Below, piece by piece: positions 53,117 to 63,860 of a DNA stretch of 64,000 nucleotides. Below the pieces are notes generated by a model. That model saw only the letters and a list, made by a program, of their open reading frames with translations. It ran no database searches and was not told the DNA's origin. A program made the position numbers and the translations under genes. Within the stretch, counting starts at the first letter, position 1. Every line of letters starts with the position of its first letter. The stretch is from Apoderus coryli (lineage: Eukaryota; Arthropoda; Insecta; Coleoptera; Attelabidae): NCBI GenBank assembly GCA_911728435.2, contig OU452216.1:4662342-4726341 (forward strand), given 5' to 3'.

Positions 53117-54570
53117 AGAAAAATGCAAGGAAATAGAAGAGCTACAACGCAGATTTGACTTGTATAACCTACATAAGAAGATAAAAGAATTGGCAGGTCT
53201 CAGAAAAGGAAAGATTACTACAATCCTCTTAGATAAAAATGGGAAAACACTATCAAACACAGAAGACAAACTGAAGAGATGGCAGGAATATATAAAAGAC
53301 CTTTTCGACGATGTGAGAAACTACTGTTAAAAATTATACTCAACCGCATCCACCAGAAACTCGATCTGGATATAAGTGACAGTCAGTTTGGCTTTCGCAA
53401 AGGATTAGGTACAAGAGAAGCACTATTCGCATTCAACGTAATAGTGCAGCGATGCCTAGATGTTAATCAGGACGTATATGCCTGCTTCATCGACTATAAT
53501 AAGGCGTTTGACAGGATCCGCCACGACCAGTTGATGGAAATATTACAATGTAAAAACCTAGACCACCAAGACCTGCAAATCATCTCAAATCTCTATTACA
53601 ACCAAAATGCCATCGTCAAAGTAGATCAACAAAATTCTGGCACCATCTCAATAAAGAGAGGTGTACGTCAAGGTTGTGTTCTGTCACCTATTTTGTTTAA
53701 TGCCTACTCTGAAGAGGTTCTAAAAAGGGCAATGGAAAATGACAGTGCAGGAATAAAAGTAAATGGAGTGCCTATAGTTGTTCTAAGATACGCTGATGAC
53801 ACCGTAATTTTAACGGAAAACCTGGAAGGTCTACAAAGAATCATGGACAAACTTGTTCGATATAGCGAAGAATACGGTCTTACACTCAACGTAAACAAAA
53901 CAAAGTTCATGAAAATAACAAAGAAGGCCCAGACTAACAACGAACAGATAATCGTCAAAGGTGAACCCATCGAACAGGTAGATAGTAGTATACTTATCTT
54001 GGAACAACAATTACTTGTAATAACGACTACACGAAAGAAATAAAAGCACGCATAGAAATAGCAAGGTCCAATTTCAATAGCATGAAAAGAGTTTTGTGCA
54101 ATAGAGGTCTAAGCCTAAAACTGAGACTGAGACTAGTTAGATGTTATGTTTTTGCCACTCTGCTTTATGGCGTCGAGGCATGGACTCTGAACGCAGAAAT
54201 AACCAAAAGACTAGAAGCTTTTACAATGTGGGTGTACAGAAGACTACTGAAGGTATCATGGGTCGATCGGATAACTAACTTAGAAATACTTGAGCGACTA
54301 AACATAGAAAGAGAGTTGTTAATAACAATTAAAAGCAGAAAACTGCAGTATCTCGGCCATGTGACTCGTGGACCAAGATACGCCTTACTTCAATTGATAA
54401 TGCAGGGAAGGATCCAAGGTACAAGAAGCGTGGGTAGAAGAAGAATATCCTGGTTGAGAAACTTGAGAGAGTGGTTTGGATGTTCCTCGATAGAGCTTTT
54501 TAGAGCAGCTGCATCCAAAATAAGAATTGCCATGATGATCGCCAATCTTCGTCGCGGAGATGGCACCTAG
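53093..54570 (+). pseudogene. RTE reverse transcriptase and C-terminal domain, frameshifted
   Basis: After VAKERFYEEKCKEIEELQRR and DKLKRWQEYIKDLFDD (53093-53325), an internal deletion joins the linker to KIILNRIHQKLD, losing the first RT blocks. Then QFGFRKGLGTREALF, ACFIDYNKAFDRIRHDQL (D72 of the 53279 frame), RGVRQGCVLSPILFN and LRYADDTVILTE (catalytic Asp pair, residues 173-174). A frameshift near 53985 interrupts YLGTT. The C-terminal frame 54082-54570 has LLYGVEAWTLNAEITKRLEA, LGHVTRGPRY, GRRRISWLRNLREWFG and MMIANLRRGDGT at the stop. Catalytic residues persist, but the frame is broken at least twice. Confidence 0.85.
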
Positions 54571-54594
54571 AGAGAGAGAGAGAGAGAGAGAGAG
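54570..54594. repeat. (GA)n tail of the RTE element
   Basis: About 13 GA units directly downstream of the stop codon, forming the element tail. Confidence 0.9.
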
Positions 54595-55510
54595 ATTACA
54601 ATAAAGCTTTTAACCAAAAAACAATTTTTTTTTGTGAAATTCCGTCGGTCTCCAACTTTATCAGACCCAAAAATTGTTTGATATCTCTTGTTCGTTTTCG
54701 AGATGTTTTGATATAGGAGCCACTTTTTTATCCTTTTGTTTTGTACTATTTTCTTCTGTCTTTGGTGTTTGATAGGCATTGGCGTACTGTCAATATTCCT
54801 CTTCAATTCAAAGTAAAGTTTCAAGAAAATATTGAACGAATTCTATTACGCAACTGAAAGAGTTTGCATGGTATCTAAACGACTAAAACAAACCAAATTT
54901 AATACTCTGCCCACCCTATACATCAATTATACGATTGTTCAAGCGCAACATGGCAGAATCAACAGAAAACCACCATCATCCAGCCTGAGACTTTGCCTTT
55001 TATAGTTGTTTGAACGTAAATGAAACATTATTAAAGTCTATTATCGGTGAAGCAATCAAAAACGACAATGAACTGACCGTGAACCCGTTGATGTTATGGC
55101 CGGGGGAAAAAACCCGCGCGCTCTCTCGCCATGTCGTGGCAACTCCATACAAACAACACCACACGTTGGAAAGATAAATCGTTCCAGATACGTTTTATAT
55201 GTGTATGTACATTTACATGGGTACCTGAGGCAGGTTCAGGTTAGATACAGGGTCATTCACTGTACCGTGTATACTCTGCGAGTTAATTATATGCTCATTT
55301 TTTTCTTATCGAGCGAATAAAATCATTTTCCGGTTAAATTGAACGTGGATTTATGGCTAAGTTGGCGACAGTAATTTGCGTGTCAGTAATTTTATTGGGC
55401 GAATTAAAGTTTTTTATTTTTGTATTTGTTGTTTCTCTTATTTCCGACGTACGTACCATGATTATCAAAATTAAATTTAGGCACTTACAATCTCTCTCTC
55501 ATTTACTGAA
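54595..55510. other. non-coding interval
   Basis: No gene recognised. A GC-richer patch at about 55090-55150 ('ggccgggggaaaaaacccgc') has no open frame of note. 'ctgcccaccctatacatc' at about 54908 is a lone terminal-like motif. Confidence 0.4.
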
Positions 55511-55511
55511 A

Positions 55512-56372
55512 TCCTTATTAATAATAATAATAATAATAATAATAATGATTTATTGTGAAAATGTAGAATATATACAATTGCACAAAAAGGATAGAGATTT
55601 GGCCAATGCCACTCTTCCACTCTTCCTTAAAAAAGCATATACAAATAAAGAAAGAATGTACAAAACAAAAACTCTTAAAACTAGAATAAACAAATTTTCA
55701 TTTTAAATTAATGTAAAAAGTTAATCACACTATGAATAAATTCTGAGCTTCAATTGTCTCTGAAATAATTCCAATGGCAAATCAATTATATCAATACATT
55801 TATTTAGCAGTAGTGAGGCCATATACGAGAAACTGCCCTCAAATTTTGCTGTCATATGCTTAGGGATAGTAAAGGAATCAATACGTACATTAACATCATG
55901 AACATTAGAACGTCTACACAACAACTTATACAAATATTGAGGGTCACGAGCATGGTATATCTTATGTAGCAATGAAGTATATAAATACTCATATCTCACA
56001 TCCAACTTTGGCTCACCCAATCTCTCAAAAAAAGGAGTGACATGTGCAGCAAAAGGAACCGTGCAAACAAACCTTATACAAGAATTCTGCACTCTCTGCA
56101 ACTTGATTTTATTGTAATGAAACAAAAAATAAAAATATACCGGAAAACAATAATCCAAATGCGGATAAATAAGAGCTTTAACCAATTTAAGTTTAGTAGG
56201 CTCATCAACCAGGTGTTTAAGATGGTATATCGAACGCAATTTAAAAAGTGAATTCCTGCATACATTGCCACAATGCTCGTTAATAGATGTCACTTATGGT
56301 GTTCCTTAGGGTTCTGTTTTAGGACCTGTGTTGTTTAATATTTTTATTAATGATATTGTCTCTAATTTGAAA
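55512..56372 (-). mobile_element. non-LTR copy with (ATT)n tail and inverted 5' piece (twin-priming-like)
   Basis: The minus-strand 3' part (55512-56293) ends in 9 ATT units after 'ttcacaataaatc'. Immediately beyond its 5' side, on the plus strand, lies YGVP, a stop, GSVLGPVLFNIFINDIVSNL (56295-56370), an upstream RT block of a similar LINE in opposite orientation. Such a head-to-head arrangement is the classic product of twin priming. The same family occurs at 61272-61900 and at the right edge (63859 onward). Confidence 0.65.
55730..56293 (-). pseudogene. C-terminal RT region of (ATT)n-tail LINE
   Basis: 187 codons, open: KLRSIYHLKHLVDEPTKLKL, VKALIYPHLDYCFPVYF, KIKLQRVQNSCIRFVCTVP, YEYLYTSLLHKIYHARDPQY, RIDSFTIPKHMTAKFEGSFS and LFQRQLKLRIYS. 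This is the post-catalytic thumb and C-terminal domain of a CR1/jockey-like element. No catalytic residues remain. About 60 percent of residues in the C-terminal 80 appear shared with 61461-61700 by eye. Confidence 0.75.
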
Positions 56373-57765
56373 TGTGGATGCCTAACATACTTCTGAATTT
56401 TGAACCTAAAAAAATGTTTGTAGATGTAGTTGAGACGGACATGTCGGACCATAAGGCTTTAATTCTTAATATGAGTGTTTCTGAATGTTTATTGACGCGG
56501 GAAGTTGTATGGTTTAGGCCTATAACTCGTGGTCGTGGCCTTTGTTCCTTTTTTAGTAATATAGCTGATGTTGATTGGAATTTTGTGTCAGATATAAACA
56601 CATCAATTGAAGAAAAATTTAATAATTTTATAAACATAATATCCGGAGAATGTATTAGAGTACGTAGAAAAACCACCTATTTTGAAAGAAATAATTTATT
56701 TTATCCGAAACAATTTGGATTTAGACCGAAACTTAACACCGTTTCAGCTATAGAAAACTTTATAAATAGCGTTATAACCGCTTTTGAGAGTAGAAGGCTT
56801 GTGGGGGCTTCTTTTCTTGATTTAACAAAGGCGTTTGATTGCGTCTCACACGATATCTTGTTGGGTAAACTGGAGCGATACGGTATGAGTGTGAACTCGA
56901 TTCGTTTGCTGAGTTTCTATCTCACTGGTAGGAATGTTGTGTTTGAGTCAAAGTCTTCTCAGCCCTTGTTGAGCTCTTGTGGAGTCCCACAGGGCTCGGT
57001 GCTCGGACCTCTATTGTTTTTGATTTTCATTAATGATTTACCGCTACATCTGCCATGCTCTGACCTGACATTGTTTGCAGACGATTCAACTATTGTCGAT
57101 GTTGAACTGTCGAGTGATGTTCTGACCTCAAGTATGATTAATTCACAGTCGAGGGCTGCGGACCGGTTTGCGGCTAACAAACTCTGTATCAATGCCAATA
57201 AAACAGCTACTAAAATATTTACATTACGTGAGACGGATGTTGCTGTTTCTGATGGTCTGGTAAAGTTTTTGGGTGCCACTTTGGACCAAAAGCTAACATG
57301 GGCGGGTCATGTCCAGGTTACCATTGCCAAGTTGTCTAAGGTTGTGTTCATGTTGCGAAGCTTGAAGAGTGAAGTCTCTTTTAATGTTTTGAAATCATCA
57401 TATTATGGCCTTTTTCACAGTGTGGCTTCATATGCTTTGTCAATTTGGGGACACTCTTGTCATGCTAGTCGGGTATTCGCAATCCAAAGACGAGTGGTTC
57501 GAATAATGACAGATTTAAAGTTTAGAGAGGATGTCAGACCTAAATTTAAAGAATGTAAAATAATTACACTCCCGTGTCTTATATCTACAATTCAATTATG
57601 TATGTGAAAAATAATTACAATCTGTACATAAGGCATGATGAAGTTCACAACCACAATACCAGAACCAAAAATGACATTCTTCCTGAATATATGAGGTTGG
57701 GTAGAAGCAGAAATTCGGTAAATTATTATGGTCCCACATGCTATAATCATTTGCCAGATAGTTAA
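56372..57765 (+). pseudogene. internally deleted endonuclease-RT relative of the 28-kb LINE
   Basis: The 411-codon frame (56372-57607) starts with an endonuclease C-terminus: VDVVETDMSDHKALILNMSV (SDH motif). It then passes after CIRVRRKTT directly into YFERNNLFYPKQFGFRPKLN, corresponding to residue 194 of the 27826-29604 protein. From there the two are nearly identical: FLDLTKAFDCVSHDILLGKL, CGVPQGSVLGPLLFL and LTLFADDSTIVD. Here the PQG block has the usual Ser. The deletion removes the linker and first RT blocks. A frameshift at about 57585 is followed by the 57574-57765 frame, and homology ends at NHLPD near 57763, so the 3' end is also lost. Confidence 0.85.
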
Positions 57766-57919
57766 ATGAACAGAAGCACAGTTCCCACTAAAACAGCGTT
57801 TGATGTTAAGGCGGTTTGGGTTCAGATCAACTCTCTAACCAATAGAGTCGCCATGTATGGGGTTTCAATGGATCCAAAAGTTCACAAATAGTAGTCGATG
57901 AATATTATTCCGTGCGCAT
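57766..57919. other. short non-coding junction
   Basis: Between the LINE end and the mariner. The right part (about 57885-57919) encodes, on the minus strand, FIDY-like mariner residues downstream of the next entry. Confidence 0.4.
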
Positions 57920-58340
57920 CCTAAAATACAGACGCCATCACCTTACCGACCGACTGTTGCGTCTTTGCTCGCTTTGTCACATATCGAGGATAGATTTCCA
58001 TTTTATTGTGGTTTAACAGCGCCAAACACTCCTCTGAAGCAGCAATTCGTTCTTGTTTTAGGTCGACTGTGAGCTCACGCGGCACCCACTTTCCACAGAG
58101 CTTTCGCATACCAAAATGTTCGTATAAAATGGTAAAAATACTACCATCTGATACCTTTACAATGTCAACTAGTTCGTGCATCTTCAAAAGTAGCTTCACA
58201 CAAAATGCTTTAACTCTCGAATCAATATTCAGATTGCTGTCAAATTTATACACGTATAATAAAAATTATATGGAAACATTCTAGCAACAACTCCATCTAT
58301 GTGTCATCCTAGGGACTTATTCAATGACCTAATAGGTAAA
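57885..58340 (-). pseudogene. mariner 5' end and middle of transposase, deleted
   Basis: The minus strand starts at the terminal repeat (TTAGGTCATTGAATAAGTCC, near 58342-58323), passes the family leader (58260-58190), and reads VKLLLKMHELVDIVKVSDGS, IFTILYEHFGMRKLCGKWVP, RELTVDLKQERIAASEECLA. It then jumps to RAKTQQSVGKVMASVF, a stop, and DAHGIIFIDY. The segment with the first Asp (DETW) is deleted, and the true N-terminus between leader and HELV is also missing. Same family as the 14.8-20.7 kb copy. Confidence 0.8.
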
Positions 58341-58920
58341 AATATGTCCAGTTAGTTCTTGCCTATGGATTTATGGACGCTAATAATAATACAAATTTAC
58401 AATCAAACCCTTTTCCCTAAAGGTGCAACGTATATTTCTAACACAAAAGAGTTTTATTAAGAGTTCATCTCAATACAAAATATATTTTGTACTTTCAACA
58501 TAATGTTATGATTTAGTGTATCGAAATAATGAATGTGTTAGTTTACTAACATTTTTCAGAAACCATTATAAAGCGGCGGCTAACTTACTTTGACACAGTC
58601 ATGGGCTATTAGTTCCTTATTATGATCCCTTGCAAAAGCCAATTTAAACAAAATCTTTAAAAGTTTGCAAATCATCCTTTCAAATTAAATATTATATTTG
58701 TGTATTCACCCTCTGTGACAGGGTGAGCGTGGTCTGAGATTTCAATATTATAGCAAGGATTATCCGGAATGAATTTGAATTTTTAGAATCACGTAGGAGG
58801 CACATTTGCACCGAATTATTTGAGAAACCAGTTGAAGTTGCCCGTTTTTTAACGCACCTAACAGAAAAGTATACACGGTGGATCGTGTAGTACATAAACG
58901 TAATTGCATATACAAGGTGT
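58341..58920. other. non-coding interval
   Basis: AT-rich, with no gene or repeat end recognised. Confidence 0.4.
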
Positions 58921-59535
58921 TAAGATGCGACAATATTTAAGAGATTCTCTGGAAGGCCTCCAGATTGTACTTAATAAAGTGGCTATTGGCTTGAACACCA
59001 AAAAGTAGTAGGAATCAAGTTGGAGGAGGTTTACTTCAGGTACAGAACCAACAAACCGAACGTTTACAAATATCTGGGATGTCAGGTGAACAAGAGCTGG
59101 GATAATATGCAGGAGATTCGTGCCCGAATTGAACAGGCCAGATCATCGTTTGTGAAAATGAGGTCAGTGTTGTGCTGCCGAAATCTATCGCACTCGACTG
59201 CTACGTTGCTATGTATTCCACATTCTTTACTATGGAATTGAGGCGTGGACTCTGGCAGACGCCATGTGCAAAAAGCTAGGGACTTTCGAATTAACTGGAC
59301 GGACAGAATGCGCAATGAAGACGTGCTTAGGAGAATGTGAAAAGATCTCGAGGTCATGTTTACAATTAAAAAGCGAAACTTCATTATCATAGAGGGTTAA
59401 ATTGAAGGCAAAAGAGGCCCTGGACGCCGAAGAATAGCATGGCTACGGGATTTGAGACCACGGCGAGTCTTTTTGGAAAAGCTGTTGTTGATGATTGCCA
59501 ACGTTCGAAAAGAACAAGGCACTTGACGAAGAAGA
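58921..59535 (+). pseudogene. RTE fragment, second family
   Basis: The plus strand reads RDSLEGLQIVLNKVAIGLNT and a stop at the palm. Then the 59020-59241 frame follows: PNVYKYLGCQVNKSWDNMQE, IRARIEQARSSFVKMRSVLC. A frameshift leads to LLRCYVFHILYYGIEAWTLA, and after further breaks GKRGPGRRRIAWLRDLRPRR and LLLMIANVRKEQGT with a stop near 59526. This is the RT thumb and C-terminal domain of an RTE element of a family different from that at 52-54.6 kb. The Asp pair is not readable. Confidence 0.75.
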
Positions 59536-59559
59536 AGTGCCATTGGCAATAAGAAATGC

Positions 59560-59835
59560 AATATTCTAAAATCAAAAATGAGCATTTTATCCAAATAAAC
59601 ACCTAGTACTTTTATATTATCTGAGAATAATAGGATATTGCCATTTAAAGATAGAACTATGTATGATTTCAGTCTAGCAGTCCTAATCTTGTGGCAAAAA
59701 AGCATCATATTAGTTTTATCCGCATTCAGTTTAAGATTGCGTTCTTTAGAAAAATTAGAGATTGCTTCCAAATCGCCTGCAACACTATCCCAAACCTTGT
59801 CATACTCAGGTCACCTGAGAGAAACAATATTAATT
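59560..59835 (-). pseudogene. non-LTR RT thumb fragment
   Basis: The minus strand reads DKVWDSVAGDLEAISNFSKE, RNLKLNADKTNMMLFCHKIR and SDNIKVLGVYLDKMLIFD. The 'N-x-x-L-N-x-x-K-T' and 'KxLGVxxD' blocks place it just after the catalytic pair. It is cut at 59560 by the RTE fragment and near 59835 by the GC-richer jockey fragment. Confidence 0.75.
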
Positions 59836-59839
59836 GGTG

Positions 59840-60415
59840 TCCTAATCCTGTGGATTCCTTCGTCAGAGTTGACTCCTCGGTCTCCGGTACCGCCTGGCAC
59901 CGTCTTCTACGTTGTAGGTGACTGCTTCGTGAATCAGTGGGTTTGCATGGGTCTCTGCCATTGCAAAGACCTTCTGGGCTCTCAACCTCATGACGTCCCT
60001 GGGGGCGTCGAGTTTGAGGTCCCTTCGGATCTGTGCGTTTGACACAAACCAGGATGCGTGGCTTCCAATCGTTTCAGGTACGATGGTGCCGCGTATCCCC
60101 ATGCTGAACTGGCATAGGTCAAGGCAGGTCGCACGACTACCTTAACCATTTGGAGCTTGACCTGCAAGGGCATCTTGCTCCTTCTGCAGATCATCGGGTA
60201 GAGCTTTGAAATGATGCCTTTGGCATTCGCGATGCTCTTCTCGATGTGCGATCTCCATGACAGGGATCTGTCCAAAGTTACCCCCAGGTACTTTGCAGTG
60301 TCCTGCCATTGTATGTCAGTACCCTCGATGTTGACGAAGTCGTCGGGGCGCACTTGTCTTCTATAATCTATAATGTATAATTATTGTGTATCGTCGGCAA
60401 AAGCACTCACTCGTC
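59840..60415 (-). mobile_element. jockey-clade LINE fragment, GC-richer than surroundings
   Basis: The minus strand holds FADDT near 60385-60400. An internal deletion joins this to QVRPDDFVNIEGTDIQWQDT, AKYLGVTLDRSLSWRSHIEK, LYPMICRRSKMPLQVKLQMV and PALTYASSAWGYAAPSYLKR. After a frameshift near 60060 it continues HASWFVSNAQIRRDLKL and FAMAETHANPLIHEAVTYNV. This is a classical jockey RT thumb and C-terminus. Its balanced base and codon use contrast with the AT-rich neighbours, suggesting a younger or separately acquired family. Confidence 0.75.
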
Positions 60416-61270
60416 AAACTTTGTTGAATAAAAAATGCTCTACGCACCATTTTGTTTATGGCAATCATATATGACTGACGGTGACTTACCAGGTTATTTT
60501 TATGGATTTTTTACGTAGGGTTCCATGTCAGTCAGATATGCCTGAAGCGTTTATTTTAATTTTTGTTTTTTCATTTGTTGCAGTTGTAAAATTAAGTGAT
60601 AGGAAGTGCCCTGAGCACGGTGCTAAGGATCAGAAAGCGGGTTTTTTGTGTAATATTAAAATTGCTATACCTTAAACCTATGACTATGTGGTTTAAGAGC
60701 CAAATAATAATAATTATTAATCACAAGATCACCATGACCTTTGGAGGAATTTAGTAAAATACAATGTTTGGTTAAAAAAAAAACCTGTTGCCCTCAAGCA
60801 CGCATAGCTCTCCATATTTAAGTGGCAAAATATAATTTTTGTGACCTTTTTGTCATTTGTTATTTACCTTTCGCCTAATAAACTCCCGAGAATATATTAC
60901 TGATATACTTAAAGCATCGCAATTTACTAAAGTTATTAACATATTTACAGTATTTAAGAGAAAATTACTCTTGTCTTGAAGTTTGTTATTTCAAAGTATC
61001 ACGTAGAGACTGCTGCGCATACTTCGTACTCGTTCATACTCATCAGGCAGCCACACCGCTCGATATTTTGCTTTTAGTACACTTTGAAATTAGAATAATC
61101 ATTTTGATAAAAATTCACAGGAAATAACTCATTGAAGCTTGGCAAATATTACAATGCAATCAATTTACTGGCTGTTGTTTATTGCACTTATACTCTCAGA
61201 AAATATAATTTTAGTTTAAAATTAAAAATCCTTTACTTTGTTTAAAACTTTATAAGGCAGCCCTATATAT
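60416..61270. other. non-coding; dispersed repeat match
   Basis: 'gcatagctctccatatttaa' and 'ttttgtgacctttttgtcat' at about 60803-60860 match the repeat at about 2950-3015. A short frame at 60481-60675 is unassigned. No gene. Confidence 0.4.
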
Positions 61271-61271
61271 T

Positions 61272-61905
61272 ATATTCTAATAATAATAATAATAATAATA
61301 AATGTTTTATTGTGCAAAAAAAAACCAAATGACAAATCAAGAATACTAAGTTTGCTTACAAATAACAAATCAGTCACTTAGGCTAGTTTACACAAAAGGA
61401 ATAAGATTTGGCTATAGCCACTCTTCCACTTATTCCAAACTTAACACGATACAAAAGAATTTAAGGAAATAGTCTGCGCCTCAACTCTCTCTTGAAACTA
61501 AACAACGATAAGTTAAGAATATCTATTAAGTTATTTAAAAGTTTAGGACCATTATATGAAAAACATCCTTCAAATTTAGCAGTAGAATGTTGAGGAATTG
61601 TAAAGGAGTTGAAGCGCAAATCAAGTCCGTGGACATTATACCTCCTCAAGAGCAAGTCAGCAAGGTACTGAGGTATATGGAACGTAAGAATTTTATACAA
61701 CAAGACAGAAAACAAGTAATCAAACCGAATGGCGAGCCTAGGTTCTTTTAGTTTAGTAAGAAATGGAGTAATTATTAATAAATAGCTACAAAACCATTTT
61801 AAAGAAACTTCGTCGAAGCCCAAGTAATTAAGCTTGCCCATCAAAAGCTGAAAGTTCACAAAGTCAAAGGCCTTGACTTATGTCAAAGGCCTTCTGACTT
61901 ATGTA
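61272..61905 (-). mobile_element. internally deleted (ATT)n-tail LINE
   Basis: The minus-strand copy ends in (ATT)n (61279-61300), same family as 55512-56293. The 132-codon frame 61461-61859 joins an early RT block (FDFVNFQLLMGKLNYLGFDE, VSLKWFCSYL) directly to the C-terminal domain (LKEPRLAIRFDYLFSVLLYK, RFNSFTIPQHSTAKFEGCFS). The PQG and Asp-pair blocks are therefore deleted in frame. A tandem duplication of 'cttatgtcaaaggcctt' interrupts the first Asp box at about 61875-61900. Confidence 0.75.
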
Positions 61906-63068
61906 TTTTGAATGTGATGTTGTTTTTCTTTGATGTCTAGATATTTTACTGTTAGATTGGAAGACAGTTTGGTCTCACATCGTAAAAGTCTAATTAACTT
62001 TCCTAATGTCTATATATTTTTTTACTAATACTCGAGACAAAACGAGACGAGACGAACGTTAGTCTCGTCTCGTCTCGTGGCAACTCTAACTGTTGGTGAC
62101 AAACTATATGTCCAAATAAAATATTTTATCCGTAATTTTTGTTCCACGGACGCCTATGGTACATACATTTTTTTATTCGGATAATTTTAACACCAATTCA
62201 ACTACTTAAAATGCTAATGGCATAATTCCAAGGAAGTGTAAAGTCCTATGGGTGCTAAGCCGATGTATTATGTGAGCACCACCCTGTATGACAAACTTAC
62301 CTTTAATGCATAGCGAGAGAAAAAAGGAGTCACGCTATGTTAGTGCCGTTTCGAAAAATGTTATATGATGTGATTAATAATCATTTTTAGAAACGAGCTT
62401 CTATTTCAGATGCATCATTTATTCTGGTTGCGAGCTGACTGGCTGTGGTTATTAATGTTTTCCCATATGAGGACCTTTTCTCTCGGTTTTGACATTAGCA
62501 GAATTTATTAAATCTCCCCCAATATGGTTAATTTTAGGTATATTATATTTTGTAATAGAGTATGCTACAGGTTGGATATGGATAAAAAAAAAGTTAGAAC
62601 ACTTCTTCTTTATTACTTAATGTTACCGATAATATACAGGGTGTTTCATAATATAAGAATATTCTACTCATAACAAGCTATGCTTTGTGCTAAAATAAAA
62701 TTTAAATTCATATTTGGTGAAAGCTTTGAAGAGGTAGTGGGTTATATTCTCCCCAATTTCTACGCCACTGAAACGAGTACGGTTTGAAGATACCCATTTG
62801 AACCGCCAATGTTTTCTACACAAGCTCTAAAGTTGAGCCTTTTCAAGGAAAATCAACTTCTTGAAAAACATGGCCAATATTTTGAAATAAGTTTATTATA
62901 ATATTTTTGATGAAAATACAAACCATTGGCGTTACTGTCTTGTATAAATTTCATTGTATCGTCTGTTTTGTTTTGAATTGAAATTTTCAAACGTAGAATA
63001 ATAATAATAATTATTAATTATTATTGATTTGTAAACGTCTGTAAAACACGTAATCGAAAACAAACTAG
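61906..63068. other. non-coding interval with a hairpin
   Basis: No gene recognised. Contains the inverted repeat at 62042-62077, a terminal-like TACAGGGTGTTTCATAAT at about 62636 and an (AAT)n/(ATT)n palindromic tract at 62999-63026. Confidence 0.4.
62042..62077. repeat. ACGAGACGAGAC inverted repeat
   Basis: ACGAGACGAGACGAACGTTA is followed by GTCTCGTCTCGTCTCGT, forming a 12-bp or longer GC-rich stem in an AT-rich background. Both arms are short tandem repeats (GAGAC/GTCTC), so slippage could have made them. Confidence 0.7.
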
Positions 63069-63860
63069 ACCTCTGCACAGAGTATCCAATGGAAATATTT
63101 CTATTACTTTGAAACTATACTTCCTCGCATACCCATCAACATTGTCTTTTATAAACGACAGCTTTGGCTTTACAATGTGGGCATCCCCACGGCAAAAGCA
63201 AACAAGGGTCATTCCTACCTATGGTTGGAAGGTGAAGCTGGACGGGGAGCTCGCAGGAAGTTTCTTCATGCTTATACAAACATATTATGGAAAATCAGGA
63301 TATGCAATCGTGTAAATATCTTAATTTTTGGTCCGATAGCTGTGTGGGCCAAAACAGAAATATCAAGGTGGTATTAATGTTAAAAGCTGTTTTGGAAGTA
63401 CATCCATCTTTGCAGAAAATTATCACGCGTTTTTTGGTACCAGGGCACAGTTTTCTCCTTAACGATACTGATTTTGGTGATATCGAATGTTACAACAGAC
63501 TATAATCGCCAGATAATTACGTCAATATTCATGCAGAAAGAAAAACCCTCTAATTATTCACAAAATGAAGAAAGAAGACTTTTTCGGAACTTCTGGCTTA
63601 GCAAATCGTGAATAGAAAAGCAGATATTGAAAGTAAAAAAGTTAATTGGCTGAACATCAGAGAGATTCAAAAGAAACACCCATACAAGATATATCTAAAG
63701 ACTTTGCAAGTAGCGCAAAGGAAATCGATTTAGCAAAAAAAAACGGGGAAGACCTTCCTCCTTAGAAGTTACCAAAATTCAATACATACCTTCAGAAACT
63801 TTGGCCTAATCGCCAACCCTTTCCTGAGAAGAAGGTTGAAGATTTAAAGTCTTTAATAAT
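63069..63860 (+). pseudogene. DUF7869-type protein pseudogene
   Basis: Frame 0 from 63069 reads YFYYFETILPRIPINIVFYK, RQLWLYNVGIPTAKANKGHS and YLWLEGEAGRGAR, a conserved block of DUF7869 proteins. A frameshift at about 63290 leads to NFWSDSCVGQNRNIKVVLML, KAVLEVHPSLQKIITRFLVP and GHSFLLNDTDFGDIE (to 63505). Beyond the stop, KMKKEDFFGTSGLANRE, NRKADIESKKVNWLNIREIQ and PNRQPFPEKKVEDLKSL are readable in shifting frames to about 63855. At least four lesions, so it is dead. It shares the central GH...D..G/H.IE position with the left-edge exon but is a different subfamily. Confidence 0.8.

Larger units (their letters stand above)
52170..54594 (+). mobile_element. RTE-type non-LTR retrotransposon with (GA)n tail
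   Basis: Plus-strand element with endonuclease, linker, RT and C-terminal domain in order, ending 14 bp before an uninterrupted (GA)n tract at 54570-54594. Short microsatellite tails directly after the stop codon are usual for RTE elements. The 5' end is truncated inside the endonuclease, and an internal deletion removes the RT fingers. Confidence 0.9.

Noticed and set aside
55353..55706. 117-codon plus-strand frame with an Ile run
   Set aside because: It reads through the (AAT)n tail and antisense 3' UTR of a minus-strand LINE.
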